A stretch of DNA of 10,152 nt from Candidatus Puniceispirillum sp. (GTDB lineage Bacteria; Pseudomonadota; Alphaproteobacteria; Puniceispirillales; Puniceispirillaceae): NCBI GenBank assembly GCA_018668795.1, contig JABJBD010000196.1:1-10152 (forward strand), given 5' to 3'. Below the pieces are notes generated by a model that did not search any database, was not told the origin of the DNA, and was given only the letters and a program-made list of their open reading frames with translations. A program made the translations under genes and the position numbers. Shown here piece after piece: positions 1 through 6,529 of the stretch (position 1 is its first letter; every line of letters starts with the position of its first letter).

Positions 1-1890
1 AGTCAATTCACCTTTAAACCAAGCGTCAGCCACATCAGCAAAAATCGTTCGGCCAATGGCAAAGCCTTTTACAAGTGGTTCTGTTTTTGCCGCTGCAAAG
101 ACCGAAGCCAAAGCATCACTTGATACTTCTTTGCCTAACACAATAATGCCCTGAATATATGGGTCATGCGCACGAACAACATCTCCACATTGTACCCAGA
201 ATGTGGGGTTATCAACTGGCTCCAGTTTCCACCAATCCGGAAACACACCTAATTGATACATTCGTTCAATAATTTGTGAAACCTGATCGTCGGCTGTTGG
301 CTTATCAGGTCGTGCGGTTATAATTTCCAGCAACATTTCATGGTTTGTCTGTTGGCAAGCATCAAAAAGCTGAACAATCAACTTCTCATGGTCAGCAATC
401 ATGTCAGCCGGGTCATCAGTGCGATAAGGAAGTAGAACTTTGACACAATGGTTTGTCGGCCATTGCGCCAACCTTGAGCCAATGTCAGGTGCTTCTTCAA
501 GCGACAAAGGGAACACGCCTGATTCCTCAATCGGACGGCCAATCCAACAATCAAGATCAGAAGCTTTATGTAGAGACGTACGCCCAAGACGATCATCAAC
601 CAGAATACCCATTGTCCTTGAGCCTTCATCACCAGCTTCCTGCATCACCCTAGAGGCAGCATCGAGCGCTAATAACTTAAAATCATCAATAGCGGCTTCA
701 TCACGGCCATGCTTTTTGGCCATAGCAACAAATTGGTGACGATGATCAAAGGCAAATGCCGCTAGCTTGTGCCAGCGACGGCGGCGCGTCGTTGCCCAAT
801 GTAATTGACTGAGCTTGGCATCTTTCCGCAATGCAAATTCCGGGCTTCCGTTCGTTAGCAGATGTGACAATTCTTCAAATGAGGGATAAGCAGGCGCGCA
901 TCCATGCCGAGATACAGCTAACGCACCGCAACCATTCGCATAAGATGCCGCCGTTGCCAGCGGCTCACCTCGCAACCAGCCTCGAAGAAAGCCAGCCATA
1001 AAGCCATCCCCAGCACCCAGCACATTAAAAACTTCAATTTTCTGAACAGGCACGGTTATGCCAGCGTCCCAGCTGGTGATTTGAGTCGACTCATTTGTAT
1101 CTACGTTATCATTTTTACCCGCAAATACAGTGCACCCAAGCGCACCACGTTTACAAACCATTGTCGCGTCGCTAAATGATCGTACCGATGCCAAAGCCGT
1201 TAATGTATCGGTGGAGCCGCCAGCAATATGCCATTCCTCCTCAGTGCCGACGATCAAATCACATTCAGATAGGATTGGACGCAAATGTTCGGTCACATAA
1301 GCACTTTCCACAAAACGACTCTCGCCATCATTATGCCCACCCAACGCCCACAAATTTGGACGATAATCTATATCAAAAGCAACTTTACGATTAGCTTCAT
1401 GAGCTAACCTAATAGCTTTCATACTTGCCGCGGCAACCTGTGGCGTTGAAAAATGAGTGCCTGTGACCAGCACAGCACGCGCAGAGGCAATGAAAGCGGG
1501 ATCAATTTCATCCTCGACAAGCCCCATGTCAGCGCAATCTTCACGATAAAAGATCAGCGGAAACTGCTCATTATCACGGATACCCAGAAGCACCAGAGCC
1601 GTCAGGCGATTAGGGTCAGTAATAACACCTGAAACATCAACGCCTTCTGCAACAAGCTGCTCGCGAATAAAACGCCCCATATGTTCATCGCCAACACGCG
1701 TAATGACAGCCGATTTCAAGCCAAGTCGGGCAGCTCCAATACTAATATTTGTAGGACTACCGCCAATATATTTGGCAAAACCAGCCATATCTTCAAGCCG
1801 ACCACCAACCTGACTTCCATACAAATCAACCGACGAACGGCCAATGCAAATAACATCAAGTTTAGGTTCTAGCGAGGCTGTGTTTGGCAT
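1..1890 (-). CDS. iolC: 5-dehydro-2-deoxygluconokinase fused to a DUF2090 domain (3' end beyond window)
   Basis: This gene is read from 1890 leftwards and stays open for 630 codons to the window edge, so its stop lies outside. Residues about 10-330 form a PfkB/ribokinase-type sugar kinase. They include an N-terminal IGRSSVDLYG strand, the GGSPTNIS substrate-site segment at 43-50, and the catalytic GAGD motif at 292-295 (Asp295). Residues about 340-630 match the DUF2090 domain found fused to IolC in many alpha- and betaproteobacteria, including DHRHQF near its start and a KGFAIGRTIF segment near its end. The kinase phosphorylates 5-dehydro-2-deoxy-D-gluconate in myo-inositol breakdown. The fused domain is usually annotated as the next enzyme, the 5-dehydro-2-deoxyphosphogluconate aldolase, so one protein may do two steps. 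Fused homologues are about 640 residues, so only a few residues should be missing. The ATG at 1890 is preceded by a weak AAGAG ribosome site. The gene follows the RpiR gene after 171 bp, so it may have its own promoter. The identification is strong, the aldolase role less so. Confidence 0.93.
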   Translation of the reverse strand, partial: MPNTASLEPKLDVICIGRSSVDLYGSQVGGRLEDMAGFAKYIGGSPTNISIGAARLGLKSAVITRVGDEHMGRFIREQLVAEGVDVSGVITDPNRLTALVLLGIRDNEQFPLIFYREDCADMGLVEDEIDPAFIASARAVLVTGTHFSTPQVAAASMKAIRLAHEANRKVAFDIDYRPNLWALGGHNDGESRFVESAYVTEHLRPILSECDLIVGTEEEWHIAGGSTDTLTALASVRSFSDATMVCKRGALGCTVFAGKNDNVDTNESTQITSWDAGITVPVQKIEVFNVLGAGDGFMAGFLRGWLRGEPLATAASYANGCGALAVSRHGCAPAYPSFEELSHLLTNGSPEFALRKDAKLSQLHWATTRRRRWHKLAAFAFDHRHQFVAMAKKHGRDEAAIDDFKLLALDAASRVMQEAGDEGSRTMGILVDDRLGRTSLHKASDLDCWIGRPIEESGVFPLSLEEAPDIGSRLAQWPTNHCVKVLLPYRTDDPADMIADHEKLIVQLFDACQQTNHEMLLEIITARPDKPTADDQVSQIIERMYQLGVFPDWWKLEPVDNPTFWVQCGDVVRAHDPYIQGIIVLGKEVSSDALASVFAAAKTEPLVKGFAIGRTIFADVADAWFKGELT

Positions 1891-1914
1891 TTTTAACTCT
1901 TAGTTGAGGTAGAA

Positions 1915-1930
1915 CTTTGACATATCAAAG
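1915..1930. promoter_or_regulatory. Perfect inverted repeat upstream of iolC
   Basis: The arms CTTTGA and TCAAAG match perfectly across a 4-bp centre (CATA). The dyad sits 25-40 bp upstream of the iolC ATG. It could be an operator for the local RpiR regulator or a small hairpin in the leader RNA. The sequence alone does not decide between these. Confidence 0.4.
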
Positions 1931-2006
1931 CCATACAGGTCATTCGGTTTAATTCGAAATATAGATATGTTGAACCAAATGGCTTTCACATAAATAAACA
2001 ACAAAC

Positions 2007-2020
2007 GAAATAAATATTCC
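2007..2020. promoter_or_regulatory. Quasi-palindromic operator candidate (GAAATA-AA-TATTCC)
   Basis: The 6-bp half sites differ at one position and are separated by 2 bp. The element lies just downstream of a TATAAG hexamer on the minus strand, where a repressor would block the start of transcription towards iolC. An AAATATT core also occurs at 6373-6379 in the binding-protein/oxidoreductase intergenic region. In such AT-rich DNA this could be chance. Confidence 0.3.
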
Positions 2021-2061
2021 AAAAACCTTATAGTGAAATTTTTAAATCATCAAGCAAGCAA

Positions 2062-2907
2062 TCAAGCATTCATTGATCTTTTTAAAATACCCGCCTCTAT
2101 TGCCAAATATTGGGCGATGGTCATCGATGCCGTCAGCGACCGGAAACCGGCATAATCTTCTTCCTTCAAAAATAGACGCGTGCCGTGATTAAGCGGGCTC
2201 ACTTCAGTATCGGTGATGCAGATGCAATCAAGTTCGCGACGATACGCGGCATCTACTAAAGCAATTGTAACATCGCTATAGGGCATAAAGCTAAATGCGC
2301 ACAGAACATCATTTTTACCCGCCAAATTGAATTCCTGTAATGATTGTGATGGCGACACGGAAATGAGCCGATTCATAATACCGATACGGGTCAACATATA
2401 AGATAGATATATTGCAACGCCTTCAGTTCGCCCAGCCCCTGCCAACCACACAATATCAGCCTTAGCAATGCGCCTAGCTGCAGCTCTGGCATCAGCTTTA
2501 ACTAGACTTTCTCGCATGGCCATTGCTGATCGCGCAGCCGACATAGCGATTGAATCAAGAATATCTTCTGATGAAGACTCATTTAAGTCGGTTAAACGAC
2601 TTTCATAGCTTGACCAGTTTCCCCGCAAGCGGTCGCGAAATACATGTTGAAGCTGTGAAAACCCTTTATAACCAAGTTGTTTGGCAAAACGAACCATTGT
2701 TGAAGGATTCGAGTCAGCACTTTCGGCAAGTTCCGCAAGAGTGTCGAGAGCCATTTTTTCGGGGTTGGCAAGTGCAAATCGTGCAATATCACGAAGGCGC
2801 TTTGACATATGGTCATGATTAGCTGTGATTAGTTTAATCAAGCCATCATAGGTTTGCGGGGGAACCGTAACAATGTTCGCAGTCTCCCCACTCATTTCCA
2901 CATTCAT
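2062..2907 (-). CDS. RpiR-family transcriptional regulator with SIS domain, likely IolR-type
   Basis: This 281-residue protein has the usual RpiR size and order. An N-terminal HTH_6 domain covers about residues 20-97, with the helix-turn-helix around LAESADSNPSTMVRFAKQLG (60-79) and GYKGFSQLQ after it. A SIS sugar-phosphate-binding fold covers about 140-270, with VWLAGAGRTEG at 153-163 at the expected first strand-loop. Such proteins sense a phosphorylated sugar or pathway intermediate, and in rhizobia RpiR-type IolR regulators control inositol genes. The ATG at 2907 follows an AAAGGG/AGGG ribosome site. The gene starts 24 bp after the ATPase stop on the same strand, so it is probably transcribed with the transporter. 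Control of the flanking iol genes, and of its own operon, is inferred from position. The inducer cannot be read from the sequence. Confidence 0.9.
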   Translation of the reverse strand: MNVEMSGETANIVTVPPQTYDGLIKLITANHDHMSKRLRDIARFALANPEKMALDTLAELAESADSNPSTMVRFAKQLGYKGFSQLQHVFRDRLRGNWSSYESRLTDLNESSSEDILDSIAMSAARSAMAMRESLVKADARAAARRIAKADIVWLAGAGRTEGVAIYLSYMLTRIGIMNRLISVSPSQSLQEFNLAGKNDVLCAFSFMPYSDVTIALVDAAYRRELDCICITDTEVSPLNHGTRLFLKEEDYAGFRSLTASMTIAQYLAIEAGILKRSMNA

Positions 2908-2931
2908 CCCCTACCCTTTGTTATGACCTTG

Positions 2932-3720
2932 CTAGACAGCAAGCTCTTTTGCCAAATCTCCAATTTCGGCACCACCAGCCATCAAACGCTTGATATCATC
3001 ACCGGCAAGATCTTCTGACATGCCACTACCAATCACTTCGCCAAGTGACAAAAAGGTAAAGCGGTCAGCAATCAAACGAGCATGAATTTCATTATGCGTA
3101 ATCAGAATGATAGCGATATCGCCCAGTTTTTGAACCCGTCGGATGGTTTTCAGCACTTCCATTTGCTGTTTTTGACCAAGTGCCGATGTTGGCTCATCAA
3201 GAATCAAAACCTTGGCGCCAAAATAAATCGCGCGCGCAATAGCAAGTGTCTGCCGCTGTCCACCGGACATGGTGCCAACGGACTGTTCAGGGTCAGCAAT
3301 ATTAATGCCTATCTTGGCCATTTCTTCTATCGCAATTTGATGCATTTCCTTCATTTTCATTAATCCAAACGGACCGCCGAAATGGGTTATCTCACGCCCT
3401 AGAAAAAAATTGCGCGTCACCGAAGCCAGAGGGTTCAGTGCCAAATCCTGATAAACAGTTCCAATACCTGCATCACTCGCATTACGCGGAGAGGCAAAGC
3501 TGACTTCCTTGCCTTCGACATAAATACTACCGCTATTGGGTGCAAAAACGCCCGAAAGCAATTTGATTAAAGTCGATTTACCCGCACCATTGTCACCAAG
3601 CAGTGCATGAACCTCTCCTGGATAAACCTCAAGGGAAACACCATTTAACGCCGTGAAAGCACCAAATTTTTTAACCAAGTCTTTGGTTTCGATCAGTGGC
3701 TTTATCGTTGACTTTGCCAT
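2932..3720 (-). CDS. Sugar (probably inositol) ABC transporter ATP-binding protein, single nucleotide-binding domain
   Basis: This 262-residue ABC ATPase energises the importer encoded with it. All core motifs are present: Walker A GDNGAGKST at 42-50 (Lys48), Q-loop Gln91, signature MSGGQ at 151-155, Walker B LILDEP at 172-177 (Glu176) and the H-loop ITH with His209. It resembles the N-terminal half of RbsA/MglA-type ATPases. It has only one domain, whereas most CUT2 ATPases carry two in about 500 residues. Short FrcA-like versions are known in alphaproteobacteria, so it should work as a homodimer rather than being truncated. The ATG is separated from the permease TAA by a single base, implying translational coupling, and a GGGGA ribosome site lies inside the end of the permease gene. 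Substrate is assigned from the iol context, not from this protein. Confidence 0.92.
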   Translation of the reverse strand: MAKSTIKPLIETKDLVKKFGAFTALNGVSLEVYPGEVHALLGDNGAGKSTLIKLLSGVFAPNSGSIYVEGKEVSFASPRNASDAGIGTVYQDLALNPLASVTRNFFLGREITHFGGPFGLMKMKEMHQIAIEEMAKIGINIADPEQSVGTMSGGQRQTLAIARAIYFGAKVLILDEPTSALGQKQQMEVLKTIRRVQKLGDIAIILITHNEIHARLIADRFTFLSLGEVIGSGMSEDLAGDDIKRLMAGGAEIGDLAKELAV

Positions 3721-3721
3721 G

Positions 3722-5308
3722 TTAAATGGTCCCCATTATTCGTTTTCGTATATTTTCATTCAATAATGCCGATGCCACAATCACAAGACCTAGGAACACG
3801 CGATAGAATGAGCCGTCAATTCCCGGAATGTAGAAAAATGCTTCTTTGGCTATACCAAAGATAAAGGCACCAACAATGATTCCAACGACAGTTCCAAATC
3901 CGCCAGTCATTACAATGCCACCAATAACAGCGGCCGCAATTGCTTCCAACTCTTTCAGATTACCTTTGGCCGCATCTGCAGTATTCACTTCGAACACTTG
4001 GCATGCAGCAAAAATCGTGGCGCAAAAAGCCGAAAAGATAAACAATGATATTTTGACTTTATTGGTCGGAACACCATTGGCTTTAGCTGCTGTAATGTTA
4101 CCACCAGTCGAATATATCCAGTTTCCGGCCTGCGTCTTGCTAAGCACAAAATAGCAAATCAATGACATAATCAGGCAGATCATCACACAGGAGTAAAGTC
4201 CCTGAGCAAACTGGTTGCCAAAATTATTTACATTCCAATCAACTGGAAAATACAACCAATCAAATAATGGTTGCAAAATATCACCACCAAAGAAATTAGC
4301 CACAGGCCTTGCCGAGCTAATACTGTCGATATAAACCCGAGCAATATCTGCATCAGTGACCGACTTTGGCACCACAGGATCAACTTTGAAGGTAGCAATT
4401 TTATCCTGAATCGTCTTGGCCATAAATTCGTTGCCTGATTCAAGGGCATTTTCCAACGCGCGTTCTAATGGTTTGACACCTTTGGACAACATCAATTCTG
4501 TTTTTGCATCCGCAACACGCTGATAGGTATATTCAAGGCGCTCAGAGATTTTAGCAATCGTATCGGCCGGTAACGTACTGATAAGTTGAGTCAAATCAGA
4601 TTCTGGCAATGCCTTTGCTGCTGCCCGTTCAATTTCACCATGACCAGGCAAATCTATGATATTTTTTATATCCGGTATCTCAGTGACTGTTGTGGCACCT
4701 TTAATCTGATCCGGCCTATGGTTAAATGAACGCAAAGAAACCTCGGTCAGTCCTCTTAAGAAAAACAAACCGCCAAGCGTTACAATAAAAGATGGCAACC
4801 CAGATTTAACTACAATATACCCCTGAATCCAACCAAAAAACAAAGTAAAACAGAGAGTTATCAAAAGTGCGCCAATGGGTGACACATCCGATATATGTAT
4901 GAGCGTATAAAACTCGATATGAACACCACCCTCAAAAGATATATAAGGGATGATAATCGAGAAACCCCATCGTAGGATCATCGCCATACAGGCACCAGCA
5001 AAGCCGATCATTGATCCAATCGACAGATCGAACTCACCTGCAACAATCAACAAACCAGCACCCAGCGCAATAATCGCAAGTTGCGAGATAACTCTTAAAT
5101 TATTTCGAATGCCAAGCGCGTTAAAACCTTCGCCTGCAAAAGGATTTAAAGAAAATTCACCCGCTGGGATTGAAAAATATCCCAACATGCCAAAAAGCAA
5201 TAACATGACCCCAACCGGGCCAATTTCGGGTCTTGAAAAAAGTGCCTTAAACCAATTTTTTTGGTCGTGGCGGTCAGATTCTTGCCGTTGAGATACGGAC
5301 GCGTTCAT
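3722..5308 (-). CDS. Sugar (probably inositol) ABC transporter permease, CUT2 type, with a large internal insertion
   Basis: This inner-membrane permease belongs to the RbsC/BPD_transp_2 family. It has hydrophobic segments near residues 32-49, 71-91, 99-123, 143-170, 174-187, 371-390, 419-439, 453-492 (probably two) and 501-518. The conserved late motif is seen at ELEAIAAAVIGG followed by MTGGFGTVVG. The usual length is 320-400 residues, but this protein has 528. The excess is a hydrophilic, helix-prone stretch at about residues 200-350, after the FFLRGLTEVSL segment, probably on the periplasmic side. I start it at the ATG at 5308, which has GGGG six bases upstream. The frame is open to an ATG at 5320 and a TTG at 5323, but those lie against the T-tract of the preceding terminator and lack a ribosome site. 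Family assignment is firm, and substrate is inferred from neighbours. Confidence 0.9.
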   Translation of the reverse strand: MNASVSQRQESDRHDQKNWFKALFSRPEIGPVGVMLLLFGMLGYFSIPAGEFSLNPFAGEGFNALGIRNNLRVISQLAIIALGAGLLIVAGEFDLSIGSMIGFAGACMAMILRWGFSIIIPYISFEGGVHIEFYTLIHISDVSPIGALLITLCFTLFFGWIQGYIVVKSGLPSFIVTLGGLFFLRGLTEVSLRSFNHRPDQIKGATTVTEIPDIKNIIDLPGHGEIERAAAKALPESDLTQLISTLPADTIAKISERLEYTYQRVADAKTELMLSKGVKPLERALENALESGNEFMAKTIQDKIATFKVDPVVPKSVTDADIARVYIDSISSARPVANFFGGDILQPLFDWLYFPVDWNVNNFGNQFAQGLYSCVMICLIMSLICYFVLSKTQAGNWIYSTGGNITAAKANGVPTNKVKISLFIFSAFCATIFAACQVFEVNTADAAKGNLKELEAIAAAVIGGIVMTGGFGTVVGIIVGAFIFGIAKEAFFYIPGIDGSFYRVFLGLVIVASALLNENIRKRIMGTI

Positions 5309-5325
5309 TTTTTTCCCCATCAAAT

Positions 5326-5355
5326 AAAAAGATGGGTAGCAAAACGCTACCCATC
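5326..5355 (-). terminator. Rho-independent terminator between binding-protein and permease genes
   Basis: Perfect 10-bp arms (GATGGGTAGC and GCTACCCATC) flank a 5-base loop at 5331-5355. On the minus strand they are followed directly by TTTTT at 5330-5326 and then more A/T. The hairpin begins 17 bp after the binding-protein TAG and ends just before the permease start. It should release most transcripts after the binding-protein gene, leaving less permease and ATPase mRNA, a common way to obtain excess binding protein. It may also protect the upstream message from decay. Confidence 0.85.
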
Positions 5356-5372
5356 CTCAATTTATTCCAAAC

Positions 5373-6278
5373 CTATCTGTCTACGCCTGCAAGAGCAGCC
5401 ACAGATGATGCGTTTGACTTATCCACAAAGCCTGGGCCTGACGGGATGTTAGCACCAGGAAGCAGACCTGCACCATTGTTGTACAGATGCATTACAATGA
5501 TAGGCATGTAACCCTGCAAACGCTGCTGCTGATCAATTGTGTACTTAACTTTACCAGCATTGATCATATCCATAACTGGTGGGCTAAGGTCAAAGCATGA
5601 ATGGTGAACAGACATACCAAGCTCATCAATAGCCTGCTGAACACCTACACAAACGTGAGGACCAACAGACAGAACAGCGTCGATATCAGGGTTTGCCTGA
5701 AGACCAGCAGCCGCACGTGTTGGGATTGTTGCTGGGTCATTCGAGCTGTCAACCAACTTGATAGGAACAGCTTCGCCATAACCGTTACAACGATCATTCA
5801 ATGCAGTGTTATAAGCTTCCTGAATGAAGCAAAGACCTTTAGTAGCACCTTCGGCTTTCGCACGGTTACCAGCTGACTGACCAGCAAGATACTCAGGCTG
5901 ACCAACGTGCATAAGTGCACCAACTTCTTTTGATGACTCAAGACCAGAATTCATAGTTACAACAGGAATACCAGCTGCAACAGCGTCTTTGATAGCCTGA
6001 CCAAGCGCATCTGGATCTGGCAAAGACACTACAATACCATCTGGCTGTGTAGCCGCGGCTGCAGTGATTGATTTTGCCATATCACCCATGTCGCCTGATG
6101 GATTGAAGATATATTCGAAATCCGCACCTACGTGACGTGCAGCATCTTCACCACCTTTTTGGACAACCGGCCAGAAAGGATCTTTACCTTCACCGTGTGT
6201 GACCATTACATAGCGTTCTGCCTGAGCAGCACCAGCTATCATCATCATGGCTGAAACAGCCATTACAATTTTTTTCAT
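5373..6278 (-). CDS. Periplasmic sugar-binding protein of an ABC transporter, probably inositol-binding
   Basis: This 301-residue secreted protein captures substrate for the importer. Residues 1-20 form a signal peptide: KK, a hydrophobic core, then AQA before Glu21. The mature part has the Peripla_BP_4 (ribose/inositol-binding) fold. Examples are THGEGKDPFW at 27-36, with Phe35 and Trp36 in the position that stacks against sugars in this family, DGIVVSLPDPD at 80-90, and DQQQRLQGYMPI at 249-260 in the hinge/C-lobe. Four cysteines (150, 164, 210, 228) are present in the mature chain. The ATG at 6278 follows a strong GGGAGTG ribosome site. It is the first gene of the transporter operon and is separated from the permease by a terminator. 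It resembles IbpA-type proteins in function by context, since IolC, IdhA and RpiR surround it. Another cyclitol or a pentose remains possible. Confidence 0.9.
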   Translation of the reverse strand: MKKIVMAVSAMMMIAGAAQAERYVMVTHGEGKDPFWPVVQKGGEDAARHVGADFEYIFNPSGDMGDMAKSITAAAATQPDGIVVSLPDPDALGQAIKDAVAAGIPVVTMNSGLESSKEVGALMHVGQPEYLAGQSAGNRAKAEGATKGLCFIQEAYNTALNDRCNGYGEAVPIKLVDSSNDPATIPTRAAAGLQANPDIDAVLSVGPHVCVGVQQAIDELGMSVHHSCFDLSPPVMDMINAGKVKYTIDQQQRLQGYMPIIVMHLYNNGAGLLPGANIPSGPGFVDKSNASSVAALAGVDR

Positions 6279-6529
6279 TTTTTCACTCCCATAAGTTTAG
6301 CCAACCAAAGACAGCTGATTGGCAAACCAATAAAAACTTTTACGAGATCGAAAGTAAAGATATTTTTAGAACAAATATTTTGCTTTTTTTAAAAAGACAA
6401 AGTTTATTCTATTTACAGGCTCAATTAAATGCTATTTCCAGCACAAAATAAAAAGTGTATCAGGCGTCTGGATCACTATCAAAAAACACACGCACCCAAG
6501 CTAGGGGGCATAATTATTGGAGCAGAATC
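6279..6529. promoter_or_regulatory. Divergent intergenic region, binding-protein gene and oxidoreductase gene
   Basis: This 251-bp AT-rich stretch must carry both promoters. For the binding-protein gene the best minus-strand candidate is TTTACT (6358-6353), a 17-bp spacer, and TTTTAT (6335-6330), each 4/6 to sigma-70 consensus. For the plus strand only weak candidates are seen, for example TTGCTT at 6380-6385 with TTTATT at 6403-6408. Dyads include ATTGG-CAAA-CCAAT at 6318-6331 and CTTTTT-TT-AAAAAG at 6383-6396. A GTG at 6455 opens the oxidoreductase frame 25 codons early, but it has no ribosome site and I treat it as non-coding. No gene is supported here. Confidence 0.5.
6330..6358 (-). promoter_or_regulatory. 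Candidate sigma-70 promoter for the transporter operon
   Basis: TTTACT and TTTTAT hexamers are spaced by 17 bp on the minus strand, with transcription expected to start near 6323, about 45 bases before the ATG. The small dyad at 6317-6331 overlaps the -10 region and start site and could act as an operator. This is pattern matching only, in AT-rich DNA. Confidence 0.3.

Larger units (their letters stand above)
1891..2061 (-). promoter_or_regulatory. AT-rich spacer upstream of iolC with two dyad elements
   Basis: This gap between the RpiR gene and iolC contains no plausible gene. On the minus strand a TATAAG -10-like hexamer lies at 2032-2027, preceded by TTG-rich sequence without a well-spaced -35. 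Immediately downstream is a quasi-palindrome at 2020-2007 (GRAATA-NN-TATTYC type). Nearer iolC lies a perfect dyad at 1915-1930 (CTTTGA-CATA-TCAAAG), and a TTCG-N8-CGAA dyad sits at 1943-1958. The layout suggests a separately regulated iolC promoter with operators near the start of transcription. This is inference from base patterns only. Confidence 0.35.

Noticed and set aside
432..1924. 14-base repeat GTAGAACTTTGACA, within iolC and again just upstream of it
   Set aside because: The first copy encodes ordinary IolC residues. A single 14-base match is not far from chance in 10 kb, so I do not call it a regulatory repeat.
2049..2067. Two ATCAAGC direct repeats overlapping the RpiR stop codon
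   Set aside because: They are only 7 bases each, partly coding, with no sign of a larger repeat array.
4950..5291. 113-codon plus-strand frame opposite the permease
   Set aside because: It is antisense to a clear membrane-protein gene, has no ribosome site or family resemblance, and is a by-product of the permease codons.
6455..6529. 25-codon N-terminal extension of the plus-strand oxidoreductase from a GTG
   Set aside because: No ribosome site at the GTG, while the ATG at 6530 has GGAG at good spacing and starts directly at the Rossmann strand.
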